DNA from: Centrapalus pauciflorus
Taxonomy: Eukaryota; Streptophyta; Magnoliopsida; Asterales; Asteraceae
Direction: 5' to 3'
NCBI GenBank assembly: GCA_020465985.1
Contig: JAANYP010000383.1
Coordinates: 1,642,734-1,706,733 of the forward strand
Length of the DNA: 64,000 nt
Shown here: positions 38,184-50,905 of the stretch, piece by piece
Layout: each line of letters opens with the position of its first letter
Position numbering within the stretch: the first letter of the stretch is position 1
The notes under the pieces: model-generated
Seen by the model: only the letters and a program-made list of their open reading frames with translations
The model's database searches: none
Told to the model about the DNA's origin: nothing
Position numbers and translations under genes: made by a program

Positions 38184-38337
38184 CATTAAATATTAATATA
38201 TTAAAAATGAAAGAGAAATGGCTCGGCATTTGGATGCCGTTGCCGAGCTACACATTGCCGTTGCCATAGCAAGGGGGCGGTGTGCCAACTCGGTACCGTG
38301 GCATTGCCGAGGGTTGCCACCCCCACTCCCTGCAGCC
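37511..38337. mobile_element. PIF/Harbinger-type non-autonomous element (827 bp)
   Basis: GGCCGCAGGGAGT at the left and ACTCCCTGCAGCC at the right are inverted, and TAA flanks both ends (37508-37510, 38338-38340), the superfamily's 3-bp target. Inner repeats of GCCGAG/TTGCCA extend the arms. On the minus strand, 37795-37870 can be read as an acidic peptide tail (NPVDDFENEYSDQ), a leftover of an internal ORF. The terminal core AGGGAGT is shared with the elements at 3351 and 17795. Confidence 0.82.
38100..38177. repeat. Head-to-head (AAT)n(ATT)n microsatellite
   Basis: About ten AAT units switch directly to about sixteen ATT units, a perfect palindromic microsatellite within the Harbinger-type element. 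Confidence 0.95.
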
Positions 38338-38340
38338 TAA

Positions 38341-39610
38341 GTAATCTCAATGTTTCAATTGTTCTATCCAATACTTCATTGTACTATTGTCGAACAAAGT
38401 TAACTGAATACTGAGTCATGAAGGATTGTACTTACATGATTGAGCTTAATTAATGAGACCACATTGGTCCCAATATGTAAAAACAACAATTGATGAAGAT
38501 GGACTGTATAATTTAAAAAAAAATATCTTTTTTTTTTGGTAAATACATGTAAACCCACTGTCTTTTAACAATAAAATATCTCATTTTAATATTTAGAGAT
38601 TTTTTTAAAGGCCTAAGTATGTGAACCCTATCATCTCAAGTGTCAAAATTGTGTATGTTTAAAAGTATATAATTATCATTTTTAATTACTGATTAAATTC
38701 AAAAAGAATTGTTATAGTATTACTCTAACTAACATTAGGCATTGTTAAACGCATCGTTTTGGGCCATACGATACCGTTTTGCCCATTTTCAGAATTTACA
38801 GAATCAGCCCATGCAGTTTGTATTAAATTTTAGATTTGTTCCCCAGACTTTTAATTTTCCAAAATTAGTTATTATTATCAAGGTTTACAACTTTACATTC
38901 AACATTGTTCCTTATCTATTAACTTTAATTAAAAATTATCTATATTTTTGACAATTCTAATGAAAAATTATTAACAACTCCTTATTTTAATAAAACAAAT
39001 AGGTATAAAAAATATAATAAAATATTAATATTTTTAATCAATTAGAAACAAAAAATAAATATAATAAAAAATTAAAAACCATCTACACTTTTATACACAC
39101 ACATATATATACATATACGTATACCGTTTTTTTGAATGAAAACATTTCGAATTAAATTGGTTCGTCGTTTTTCTATTTCGTTAAATTGAAAATTGAATTG
39201 GTACATCGTTTTTCTACTAAAACATTAAAAATTAAATTGTTTGGTTGTTTTTTACGTTTGGTTAAATTGAAAATCAAAATGGTTATTTGTTTTATCCGTC
39301 CGAATACTTAAATTTGATTGTTTTTTTTTTCTATTTGGTTAACCATTTTGCTGAAAAAATTGAAATGTTCGTTGTTTTAATTTTAAATGTTTTCGCTCGA
39401 AAAAAAAACAAACCATTTCGGTTTTCAGTTTAATCAAACGAAAAAAACAACCGCTTAATCTAATTATTAATGTTTTTGACCGGAAAAAACATTTAATAAC
39501 TTTGATTTGCAATTTAACAAAACGAAAAAATGACTAACCATATTAGTTTTTAATATTTTTGCTCAGAAAAAATGATGAACCATATTAAAATTAAATGATT
39601 GAAACTAACG
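38341..39610. other. AT-rich DNA with a degenerate repeat series
   Basis: 39120-39600 contains a degenerate series built on TTAAATTGAAAAT, GTTCGTCGTTTTTCTATT and CGGAAAAAA phrases that continues at 41640-41760 beyond the solo LTR and recurs near 43190-43400 and 53440-53580. No gene. Confidence 0.4.
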
Positions 39611-39615
39611 CAAAC

Positions 39616-41634
39616 TGTGACACCCTTGCCATAATAACCATCAGTATAATACACCCAGGATTAATCACTAAACACATGATTACATAATGATCTGAAAGCT
39701 TAATATAACTGCAGAAGCATAAAAGTTCATAATAAACGTAATACAAATGTTTTAAAACACCCTACGGTGCTACAAGGTTTCAAGTCTACGTCTACATACT
39801 CAAAAGCTATAACAACATCCCAAATGTATTACAACAATAATCTCATAGATCCGTTACCAAAATAAATAGTAGATATCTTCAAATACTTCAACAGATGACC
39901 TAGCTAGAAGGTCCAGCAGCGGATTTCCCTTTTCCTGTAAAAATTAAACAACTGAGGGGTAAGCGAATGCTTAGTAAATACACAGATTTACGCATTTTAT
40001 AAATCTTTATGAAGCCCACAAGAGTAACACCGACGACACACGTCGTGCACTCTCCACGTACACAAAGTAAGACACACATGAGTCGTCGCTCCTACGAGCC
40101 CAAAGCTCGGCATTTAAACCAACCATCTGAGACAGACATAACATTGGGGATGACTTACTGCCTACCAGAACCTCGGAGGGATCAGCTCCGGGTCATATAG
40201 CGCAGTAACATCGGAATAACAGATGCGACCCGCCGGTCCATCGATAGATGCACAACAAAAGAACGGACATGCAACAAGATTAATGTGCATCTAAATCTAG
40301 GCAAGTTAGTAGAATTCCAAATGAATATGAAGCAACATGTCTCAGCAGGCAATAGCTAGCATAAAGCAAATATAAACATGCGAAATCATATGTACTCACA
40401 GTGGATGCCTTAATTAACTTCAAGTTATCTTATTTCTCTTCGAGCTTTCAACCGGATTACAAAGTACCCCACTGTGGGTTAAACAACACCACAAGGGACC
40501 TGTTAAGTCATTTGTAACAAAACATTGTGTCAATAACTGTTTAATTTCATAAAACTTAATTTTATAAGTCTTGCAACATTTGACCCGAAATTCGGATCCC
40601 ATGCCAGAATTCGAACCCCGCCCGAATTCGGACCCCAATTCGGACTACATCCGAATTCGGACCCCGACCGAATTTCAACACTTAGAAATTATTTTTCTGT
40701 TTTTGAATATCCGAAGTCCGGATCTCATCCGAATTCGGACCAAATCTGAGTTCATATCGGATCCGAATTCGAACCATCCGAGTTCATACTTGTGCAGTTT
40801 TGAATATTTTCCAGATTTAATCCAATCCTTTTTGTACTTATCCAGTGTTCGAAATAATTTATGCCAACTTAAATACACTTATTTCCAACCATTTTAACAC
40901 TAATATTATCACTTTTATGTACCAAATTAGACCCTTTTTGACCATTTTTTTATTACCTATCGGCGCACACACACATTAACACACACTAAATCTTCAAATT
41001 CATACTTTAAGCTTGAATCAGAAGCTGAAATTTGGTACACTGCATCTTAAGCACTCGATTTAAACATTTCTAAAACTTAATCATACATGCATCAACATCT
41101 ATAGCTTGAAATCTAAGAATTCGGATTTTATCAAAACCGAACCAAAACCTTCAAATTCGTAAATTTTGAGAGATATTTACCTTAAATATTTTGTTGCAAT
41201 GTTGATAGTCCTCTTTTATGATCTTGATTCCAACTTTTCAGCTTCAAATTCCACTAATTTGATGATATAATTCGGAGATGATGAGAGAGAGCCGAGAGGT
41301 TGAGAGCTTTAGAGAGAGTGTGTGTTTTGTTGAAATGAAAGACTTTGAGGTCTTTTAATCCCCATTTTCGGCTATTGGCACAACTAGTCCCTCCACTTAT
41401 CCGGTTCCATTAAATACTGATTTTATAAAATAAAGAATTCTATCTTTATTTTATTATCCTTAACAATTATTAATAATTATATTCACATTAAATTTCTCAA
41501 TTTCTAAATAAAGCAACCAACTTTTAAATCTCCGGATACATAATCATTTTTTATAATCCAACTTAATTATATAAATTACAAAATATCCATTTAATTAATC
41601 CAAATTATAATAATTTAGATTTAAGGATGTTACA
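39616..41634 (-). repeat. Solo LTR, about 2.0 kb, gypsy-like, minus orientation
   Basis: On the minus strand it begins TGTAACATCCTTAAATC and ends GCAAGGGTGTCACA; a perfect 5-bp duplication CAAAC flanks it (39611-39615, 41635-41639). The termini resemble those of the complete chromovirus at 43550 (TGTAACATCC...GGGTGTTACA), suggesting a related lineage. 40590-40790 has a cluster of about ten CCGAATTCGGA-type motifs. No coding sequence. Confidence 0.85.
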
Positions 41635-42066
41635 CAAACTAATTTAACTTTAAATGTTTTCGCTTGGAAAAAATGAAGAACTCTGATTTTTAATTTAACC
41701 GAACTCAATTAAGCCATCTATAAATTTTTCCGCTAAGAAAAAATGACGAATTATTACACTTTTTATTTTTTTAACGGGTGAAACAATGAACATTTTTAAA
41801 GCTTAATAAATATTGAATTCAACATTTTTTATATTTTTATATTTATAAATAAAAGTATTCAGTTTGTACATCAACTTCTTCAATATTTGATCAAATATTG
41901 ATTAAATATTTAAATAATGAAAATTTCTGCTTCCACCTCAACTTGAAAAATTAAATAACAGTGATTCATTTTGTTTTGTTGTTTGGTTTTTGCCTTTTGT
42001 CTCACAAGATGTATATAAAACATCAACTTTTGTTATTCATAATTTTTTAGAAAGAATGGTTTAATA

Positions 42067-42365
42067 TGAAAAAAACCAACATGTTTTTCATATTTTTGCG
42101 GTATAGCCTCTTCGTTTTACTTTTGCCAATAAAATCCGTAAGTTATTTATTGGTTTGTGATTTTTGGAATGATTCATTTTTGACAAAAAATCATTAAATT
42201 TTGAGGGCTTTTCGTGGCATGTTGGTATTTTTGTAGAAAATACGGGACTGATTATGGAAAAAAAAAATTTCGAAAACCAGAAAAAAACAATAACATAAAG
42301 ATTTTATTGGTAAAAAATAACATTGAGAGACGAAACCATTTGCATATAAAACTCTAAAAAACAAT
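42067..42365. mobile_element. MITE, AACCAACATGTTTT family, copy 3 (degraded)
   Basis: The left end GAAAAAAACCAACATGTTTT is well kept; the right end is eroded. The body (GGTTTGTGATTTTTGGAATG, GGGCTTTTCGTGG) matches copies 1 and 2 less closely. Confidence 0.6.
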
Positions 42366-42529
42366 ATACTTTAAACATTATCAATTGAATCATACCAAAA
42401 TTGTAAAAAATAACATGTAACCCACTAATGCTTAAATACACAATTGCAGTTACGTTGTTGTCATCATTGAATTATTTTAAATTTCTTAACATCATATCTT
42501 ACCTTAAGCGATAAAAACTACATTTTTTT

Positions 42530-42570
42530 ACGAATACCCCGCAGCAACGCGCGGACAACCACAACACTAG
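42530..42570 (+). mobile_element. Helitron 3' terminus
   Basis: CCGCAGCAACGCGCGG hairpin followed by CTAG (42567-42570) and T. The matching start is not identified. Confidence 0.55.
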
Positions 42571-43544
42571 TTCTTAACAATCACAAATCTCGAATTCTAT
42601 TAAAAGTTAATAAATATCATAACGAACTAATTAAGCAGCCCTTTAAAAACCAATCACAAAATAAATGTTATTGTCATAAATATATGTGTTATCATTTTTG
42701 CATAATTAAGGGGAAAATCATGCAATAAAGCCTAAAAGTATAAAAAATTTTCGATTAAGTTCCCGTTCCATTTCCTTTTTCTGATAAGTCCTCAAACGGC
42801 ATAAACCATTTAAATTCACCCGTCAACCTGCTATAGCAGGTTAACATACTTAAACCTATTTTGTAAAAACCATTAATATATAAATTTTTTTCGATTAAGT
42901 CCCCACTAATTTTGTTGTTGTTATTATTATTATTGATAATCTTTTAATTATAATAAAACTATTTATTTACGATTTTATTTTTTTCTTAAGATTTAAAATT
43001 ATTTTTTATATTTACTTTGGATATATATTTATTTATCTTTATGTTACAATTATATAATATATCATTGTTTATTTAATATTATTATATGAAATCTTTTGAT
43101 TTTGAACTTTTCAATGTAATAAGACGAATCGTTCTTTTTTTTTTTTAAAATTTTTTTCAAACTTTTAAAAACAATGATCGATTTCTTCCGGTTTTATCTT
43201 CTAATAATAATAAATAGTTGTAATCATTTTCGTTCGGAAAAACGGAATGGATTACAGATTGTTCCTTTTAAACTTTTTAAAAACAATGATTCCTTCATAT
43301 TTCATCTTCCAATAATAATAAATAGTTGTAACTTTTATCGTTCGAAAAAACGTACAGAATTACACATTGTTCCATTTAAAACGATAATCTTTGAAAATAA
43401 CTACATTATTTATTAATTATTAAAACTTAAAAGTGATGAACTCATCGGAAATAATCAAAATCAAAATCAAAATAGCTATAGCTATAACTATTTTAGTTAA
43501 GGGTTCGTCATTTTTTTGGATCAGCAATAAATAGTTGTAGCAAT
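42571..43544. other. AT-rich DNA flanking the chromovirus
   Basis: 42715-42800 (AAAATTTTCGATTAAGTTCC, CTGATAAGTCC) has inverted counterparts at 52910-53070 and 53790-53960, so the chromovirus may sit inside an older inverted-repeat element. 43430-43520 (AGCTATAGCTA...AGTTAAGGGTTCGTC) recurs directly at 53260-53350. Confidence 0.4.
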
Positions 43545-43549
43545 TTTCT

Positions 43550-45357
43550 TGTAACATCCGTCAATTTAACCTGGTATGTGGAATTATTTTAGTGGATAAA
43601 TAATTTATTAATATTGGGTTGGTCCAATTATATCCCATTTCGTGGATTGATACGTGTCGGGATTGGGCTTGCGTGTCACCGGGTTAAAATTTTAATGAAC
43701 GGATTATATTTTTGGGATCGTGGGATTAAATGGGTTAAATGAGCATTAATAGTGAAAATGTGATATCGGGTTCAGGTTATTGGGTCCGGGACCAGCCTAA
43801 AATAGAAGCGTACATAAGAGTGTTTATCTCTTCTCTTCCTTATCCATTTTCTTCAACCCTAAAGTGTGTATGTGTGTGTTATGTGAAGCTCCAGCAGAGG
43901 AAAGCCAAATTCAGCCCCCAATTACTTGTGGATTTTGAGATTTAACTTCATCTTCTTCATCCTTGTTGTGTTGGAGCTCAAAGAAGGTAAAGAACCTCAA
44001 TCTAATGGCTTAAAATTGAGTTGTATGTGTGTAATCTATGTAATAGCTTTTGAGCTTCAGAGAAGAGGTTATGTAGTGTTTATATGTGCCTATTTGGGAT
44101 TGAATTCGTGTTTGTAAAGGAGCTGTGGCTCCTGGACAGAGCTGAAAATCGCAGAGCAGGAACAGGGGTTTCGCGGTGTCGCGGCGCGACGACCAGGGGG
44201 TCCGCGGCGCGACTAACAGCCTGCATTGAAAATCCGAGTTTAGTTTTGTAAATTGAGTTTGGGTCGAATTGTGTCGGGTTTCCTTCGGGATTCCTCGGGT
44301 TGTGTTCCGTTGGGGTTGGGGTCTTGTTTGAGATTGGCTTTGAGTCGGGTTTTGGGTCGAGTCCGGGTATCGGTTGAGTTTCGGTTCCATGGGATTGTTG
44401 AGTTCGATTTGAGTTCGGATCGCTATAATTGTGTGCTATATGCTACTTGAGATTGAGTTAACCATTGGGATATCCGTGTGATTACAGGGACTAGTGGATC
44501 TCGAGCAGGGTTCGAACAGGGAGGCCAAACTTCGGGGAACCAATCAGGTGAGTACTCGAGACTTTTCTAAACGCGCGCCGTCTTTACGATTTTAGCTGTG
44601 TTGCTATCTTGTGTGTGTTATATCTATGTGAGACAGGGACGTGAACCTCAGGTATGCTCTATTCCTTATACGTGTTATGTATGAGATGCGAGATCGGTTC
44701 AGGGGTCCGTGATGAGTTCCATACGGACGATAAGTCGCGAAGGGGAATCGCGCGGGTTGACTGTCCCTTACAGTCCTTGGGGCGTATATATACGGCAGGG
44801 CCTGTAGCCGGGTAGCTTCCGTGCTACAAGGTATTACCGACCATTGCTGTGTGCGATGTGTCCATCGGGGAGGGGTCCCCACAGGGCTGTGTCCGATCTC
44901 ATACTTGTGCCTATATACCTGAGATGTGTGTTGGGATATCGGGACAGGGACAGGGACAAGAATTGTGTGTTATGTGCTTATGTGCAGTGTCAACCCTCGC
45001 GTGCTCACGGGCTTTATAGCTCATGTATTCGAGTCTAACATGTTCAGGAAATCAGAAGGGATCTCAGCCGCAGCCGAGGTAGATCCGAGATTGTTAGAAG
45101 ATCCGTGATAGTGTTATGTGTTGTATAGAACTCGTGTATTAGTCGTTTTGAGAACAGTGTATCTTGTAACCGAGATTATATGTTTTGTTAATATGGGATT
45201 ATGAATTGTAATCATGTGTTATTATGTATGAAGTTTAAAGTTTTAATTAGCCGTAATCTGCATTATCCTATGACACGTGTGTTATAGATCCGTTGCGTTA
45301 TTGCCATTTATGATATTATATTGACGTGACATTTCCGGGATCGGGAGGGGTGTTACA
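43550..45357 (+). repeat. 5' LTR of a Ty3/gypsy chromovirus (1,808 bp)
   Basis: TGTAACATCC...GGGTGTTACA. It matches the 3' LTR at 50906-52700 almost base for base; by eye I count about 15 substitutions, one 1-bp indel and one 12-bp indel (an extra GGGACA pair near 44940). TTTCT precedes it (43545-43549) as the target duplication. A GC-rich paired motif (CGCGGCGCGAC twice, 44180-44215) lies in the middle. Confidence 0.95.
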
Positions 45358-45360
45358 GCA

Positions 45361-45376
45361 TGGTATCAGAGCTTGT
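45361..45376 (+). promoter_or_regulatory. Primer-binding site for initiator tRNA-Met
   Basis: TGGTATCAGAGCTTGT begins three bases after the LTR; TGGTATCAGAGC is the standard plant initiator tRNA-Met complement that primes minus-strand DNA synthesis. Confidence 0.9.
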
Positions 45377-45539
45377 GGTTTGAAGCTTGAGTATCATTAG
45401 TGGATGCTTAACTAAGATCTTGTTCCAGTCCATGGGGGATCGTTTTGCGATTATATAGTGGATTAACCGACCTGGCTTAGTGTATAATGCTGGGTGATTT
45501 ATCCCTTGTGCTTAATCGTTTTGCTTTGTGCAGATTATC

Positions 45540-48500
45540 ATGGCAGATCAGGGAGAGGGTTCGGGCGCGGGTAAGCCGCCCAGCGACGAGTATATTCGTA
45601 AATCTGAGCTGCTAGATGTTCTTACCGAGTTTTACAGGAAGCAGAAAGAGCAAGAGCATGAGCAGGGTCAGAGTTTAGGGCCAGTTGTTCAGCGTGCTGA
45701 GACTGGGTCAGGAGGTGGAGCATCGTCGTCTTCTCAGCGGGGTGGATCTTTTAAGGATTTCATGACAGGGACTCCACCGCAGTTTCGGGGTGACGGTGAG
45801 CCGGGGGCGGCCATCGCATGGGAGCGAGAGATTGAGGGCGCGTTTCGAGTGGCCCACGTGGATCCTAGAGATATGGTTGGATACGCCGCATATCAGTTAC
45901 GGGGCGGTGCCTTGCCGTGGTGGAAATCGATTGAGTCGTCGATGACAGAGTCTGCCGCCTATGCTATGACCTGGGAGCAGTTCAGGGCTATGTTCGAGCT
46001 CCAGTACATTCCGAGGGATGAGAGACGGGAAATGGAGCGCCGATTCCTCCATTTGCAGCAGGGTAATATGACGGTCCAGCAGTACGTCGACCGATTTAAT
46101 GAGTACTCGCAGTTCGCGCCTCAGCATGTTGACACCGAGAGCCGTAAGGCGGATGCTTTTATTGATGGGCTTCGGTCTGATATCCGAGAGTTTGTGGGAT
46201 TACATGATACCCCTACCTTCGCCAGAGCCCTTGAGATGGCCCACATGAGGGAGCGGGAGATCCTCAAGCAGAGGGAGCAACCCTCTTCCCAGAGGCAGCG
46301 GACCGGGACTTCCGAGAAGCCGTCCAGTGTATGGAGATCTTCCGGGGACGCCCCCAGTGACCAGCGTCCGGATCAGTGGCAGTTTTCAGGTCAGGGTTCT
46401 GGGCAGACTTCAGGGCAAGGGTCGGGTCAGCGACGTGATAGGGACCGGGGTCGAGACCGCAGATCGAGGAGTCAGGGTCAGGGTCAGAGTCAGGGATCTG
46501 GCGCGCAGAGCCAGAGTAGTGTGGGACAGGGGTCCCAGGCGTCCGGTAGCCGTGTCGAGAGTTCTTATGGTGATCGGGAGTGCCCGAAATGTCACCGGCG
46601 CCATTCCGGACAGTGTTTATCTGAGCAGCCGCGTTGTTTCCGGTGCGGCCAGCGGGGCCACGCCGCTTCGGTTTGTACAGTTCCGGAGCCGTTGTGTTTC
46701 AGATGTGGGAGATCAGGGCATCGTGTTAGGGATTGTCCAGAGCCGGGGCCGGCAGTGCAGGGGGCTAGCTCGAGTGGAGCCAGGGCAGAGCCATCGTCGT
46801 CCAGCCGCCGTGAGTCAGTTCCGAGAGGTCGCGGACGAGTGTTTCAGGCGACAGCAGAGGAGGCACGGGATGCCACAGATGTAGTTTCGGGTACGTATAT
46901 CCTTAACGGACTTCGAGCTCGTGTATTATTTGATTCCGGGGTCGATCGCTCCTATGTGTCTGTTATATTTTGTGCGTATTTTAGTGTGTCTCCTTCTTCT
47001 TTATCTGTTCCGTTGATTGTCGAGAGGGTTGATGGGAGTTCGATGTTAGTGAGTCGGGTTTATCGGGATTGTGTTCTAGAGATAGACTCTCATCAGTTTA
47101 TGATCGATTTGCTGCCGATTGAGATCAGTAGCTTCGATGTTATTGTGGGTATGGACTGGTTGACTGCCAGGCGGGCTGATATTCTGTGTGCCAAGAAGAT
47201 CATCCGTATACCCATTTCTGACAGTGAGAGTGTCATTGTGTATGGGGAGCGCCGTAAGGGAGATATTGGGATCGTGTCTATGGCCAGGGCTCAGAGATAT
47301 GTCTCTAAAGGATGTGAGACCTTCCTAGCTTATGTGGTTGACGCGAGGAGGGAAAAGAAGACCTTAGAGGATATCCCAATGATTCGTGAATTCCCTGAGG
47401 TATTCCCAGAGGAGTTGCCTGGGTTACCGCCAGATCGCCAGGTAGAGTTTCGCATCGATCTTGTTCCTGGGGCGGTGCCGATTGCGAAGACGCCATATAG
47501 GCTGGCACCGACAGAAATGCGAGAGTTAATGTCTCAGTTGCAGGAGCTTCTAGATCGTGGATTCATCCGTCCGAGTTCGTCGCCATGGGGTGCACCAGTG
47601 CTTTTCGTGAAAAAGAAGGACGACAGCATGCGGATGTGTATTGATTATCGGGAGTTGAACAAAGTGACTGTGAAGAACCGTTATCCGCTTCCACGTATCG
47701 ACGACCTGTTTGATCAACTCCAGGGTTCGAGTTATTTCTCCAAGATCGACTTGCGGTCTGGTTATCATCAGTTGAGGGTCAGGGATGAGGATATGCCGAA
47801 GACAGCGTTTCGGACTCGTTATGGGCACTACGAGTTCCTTGTGATTAGGGGTGTTATATGCGGACCAAATACCCGAACCGAACCGGGACCGGACCGGTCC
47901 CGAACCCGAATAGGACCGATTTCCAAGCAATGGTCCGGTCCTCGGTTTCATATAATTGTTTCATTCGGGTTCGGTCCTAACCGGGTTCGGTCCGGTCCGG
48001 GTTCGGGAATTACCCGGAACCGAAATGCAAAGCCAATTAGACCATATATTTTTCTAGAAATCAAACATTATATAATATATACTATTTTTTTTTGTAGAGA
48101 TTGAAGAATCAATACGCGACCCCGATGGAAAAGGAAAAAAATAAAGGGCGATCGATGTTTTTTTTTTTCGTTACTGACTTGGTTCGGTTTTTTGAATGGT
48201 TGTCAAAATTCAAAACTTTTGGTTGGTTTGTTATTGTTTTTTTGAATGTTGGTACACTAAATATCATGGATGTTTCTTTTACTTTGTTATGTGATTTATA
48301 GTTCCTATTCCAAAAAAAAAAAGTGATTTTTATTTTGGTCCTACCGGGTTTTTCCCGAATACCCGGAACCGGGACCGGGACCGAACCGGGACCAAGAATA
48401 TTCAAATGGTCCGGTCCTCGGTTTCATATATTTGCTTCATTCGGTTCGGTCCTAACCGGGTTCGGTCCGGTCCGGTCCGGGTTTTGTCCCGATAACACCC

Positions 48501-50870
48501 CTACTTGTGATGCCTTTCGGTTTGACTAACGCACCCGCCGCTTTCATGGATTTGATGAATCGGGTGTGTAGAGCTATGTTGCATAGATTCGTGATCGTGT
48601 TCATCGATGATATCCTTATCTATTCGCGGAGTGCCGAGGACCACGAACAGCACCTCCGAGAGGTTTTGACCGTGCTGCGCAGAGAGAAGCTGTACGCGAA
48701 GTTCTCCAAATGCGAATTTTGGCTTCGGGAAGTGCAGTTTTTGGGTCATGTGGTCAGTGCCGAGGGTATAAAAGTGGATCCGGCCAAGATTGAGGCAGTG
48801 ATGAGTTGGGAGCCTCCGAGATCAGTGCCTGAGATTCGTAGTATTCTGGGTCTTGCCGGGTATTATAGACGCTTCATCCAGAATTTCTCGAGGATTGCCT
48901 TGCCGTTGACGAGATTAACACGGCAGTCCGTTCCGTTTGAGTGGTCCGAGGATCAGGAGCGTGCGTTTCGAGAGTTGAAGACCCGGTTGTGTCAGGCTCC
49001 AGTGTTGGCCTTGCCGGAGGGTACCGAGGATTTGGTTGTGTATAATGATGCTTCAGGGTCGGGATTAGGCTGAGTTCTGATGCAGCGAGGGAAAGTGATC
49101 GCCTATGCCTCGCGCCAGCTGAAGACTTACGAGGAAAACCATACCGTGCATGAATTAGAGTTGGATGCCATTGTGTTCGCGTTGAAGATTCGGCGTCATT
49201 ATCTGTATGGATCTCGGTTTATTGTGTATACCGACCATAAAAGTCTTCAGTATCTGTTTAGTCAGAAAGATTTGAATATGCGACAGCGTCGTAGCCTTGA
49301 GTTGCTTAAAGACTACGATTGCGAGATTCAGTACCACCCGAGCCGGGCTAATGTGGTAGCTGACGCGCTGAGCCATAGGGCATGCGGCCAGACTATGATA
49401 TCCAGGGCTTCGAGGCTTGAGATCACCTCGACATTGATCGATAGTCTGAGATTGGCGCAGCAGGAGGGCCTACGGGATGATAATGTGAAGCGAGAGCGTC
49501 TGACCGGGCAGCTTGAGTCGCTGATCAGGGACGATCGTGGGTTATTTGTGTTCCATGATAGGGTCTGGGTCCCGAGGGTTGGGAATTTGCGACAGTTGAT
49601 TCTTGATGATTCGCATCGGTCGAGGCTATCTGTGCATCCGGGGAGTACTAAAATGTATCGTGATCTCCGTGACTTCTACTGGTGGCCGGGAATGAAAAGG
49701 GATGTGGGCCGATATGTCGAGCAGTGCATGACGTGTCTCAGGGTCAAAGCCGAGCATCAGAAGCCGCACGGGCATCTACAGCCGTTGGAAATCCCCGAGT
49801 GGAAGTGGTACCATATCACGATGGATTTTATTGTGAGACTTCCACGCACGGTCCGCGGGAACGATATGATCTGGGTTATAGTGGATCGACTAACGAAGAG
49901 TGCGCACTTCTTAGCCGTTCGGGGTACTATCACCATGGATCAGTTAGCGAGGCTGTATATCAACGAGGTAGTATCGCGGCATGGGATTCCGATGTCGATT
50001 ACTTCAGACAGAGATACGCGATTTACGTCTCGTTTCTGGCAGAGTTTCCAGCGGGAATTGGGCACCAGAGTTCAGCTGAGTACGGCGTATAGGCCGCAGA
50101 CTGACGGGCAGACCGAGCGCACTAATCAGACCCTCGAGGATATGTTGCGGGCGTGTGCTATCGACTTCAGCGGCAATTGGGACGTGCATTTACCGTTGGT
50201 CGAGTTCGCGTATAATAACAGCTATCACGCCACGATTAAAATGGCTCCGTTTGAGGCACTATATGGGCGCAAGTGCCTGACCCCAGTATGTTGGGGCGAG
50301 GTCGGTGAGCGACCTATCAGCGGGCCGGAGTTATTGCAGGAGACTAGTGACAAGGTGGCCGTGATTCGGGAGCATATGAGGGTCGCCCAGAGCCGTCAGA
50401 AAAGTTATGCCGATCGCCGTCTGAAAGAGCTAGAGTTCAGTGTCGGGGACCGAGTCTTGCTAAAGGTGTCGCCGTGGAAAGGGGTGATCCGGTTCAGACA
50501 TCGTGGGAAGCTGAGTCCGCGGTATATCGGGCCATTTGAGATCGTTGAGAGAGTCCGGGATCAGGCCTATCGACTGCGATTGCCTTCGGAGTTGGCTGGT
50601 GTACACGATACGTTTCATGTGAGTCATCTCCGGAAGTGTCTGGCTATAGATGATCAGTATGTGCCCTTATCCGAGATTACAGTCGATGATCAACTGCGAT
50701 ATGTGGAGCAGCCCGAGGCCGTGACCGACCGAAAGATCAAGAAGCTAAGGAATAAAGAGATTGCCTTGGTACTCGTTCAGTGGAGACACCATAAGGGTAC
50801 CAACGCTACCTGGGAGCCCGAGTTGGAAATGCGATCGAGATATCCTCACCTATTCCAGAGTTCGAGTTAG
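45540..50870 (+). pseudogene. Chromovirus gag-pol polyprotein, interrupted (hAT insertion and one in-frame stop)
   Basis: Start ATG 45540 (MADQGEGSGAG). Order: Gag with capsid region, Gln/Ser-rich linker, and CCHC knuckles CFRCGQRGHAASVC and CFRCGRSGHRVRDC near 46635 and 46696; aspartic protease with DSGVDRSYVS near 46933 (most relatives have DSGAS/DTGAS); reverse transcriptase with KIDLRSGYHQ near 47745 and FIDDILIYS near 48600; RNase H from about 49040; integrase with HHCC zinc finger (49615-49740) and DDE catalytic residues (about 49825, 50010, 50115); and a C-terminal chromodomain-like segment ending LVLVQWRHHKGTNATWEPE near 50765. The RT is split at 47845 by a hAT MITE, and a TGA (49071-49073) replaces a codon after GSGLG in RNase H. 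Frames before and after both lesions are in phase. Chromodomain and LTR style point to the Tekay/Del clade. A nonfunctional but young copy. Confidence 0.93.
47846..48503. mobile_element. Non-autonomous hAT element inside the reverse transcriptase
   Basis: Terminal inverted repeats TAGGGGTGTTAT / ATAACACCCCTA; perfect 8-bp duplication CTTGTGAT (47838-47845, 48504-48511) copied from the RT coding sequence. Both subterminal regions are rich in GGTCCGG, CCGGGACCGG and CGGTTCGG motifs. No transposase. It is younger than the retrotransposon insertion. Confidence 0.95.
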
Positions 50871-50891
50871 ATTCCGGGACGGAATCTCTTT

Positions 50892-50905
50892 AAGAGGGGA
50901 GGATT
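50892..50905 (+). promoter_or_regulatory. Polypurine tract of the chromovirus
   Basis: AAGAGGGGAGGATT lies directly before the 3' LTR and shortly after the pol stop at 50870; it primes plus-strand synthesis. Confidence 0.85.

Noticed and set aside
43739..45108. Small ORFs repeated at 51095-52381
   Set aside because: Located in the chromovirus LTRs; the duplication reflects LTR identity, not gene duplication.
48101..48301. ORF in the reverse transcriptase gap
   Set aside because: Lies within the hAT MITE; no similarity to transposase.
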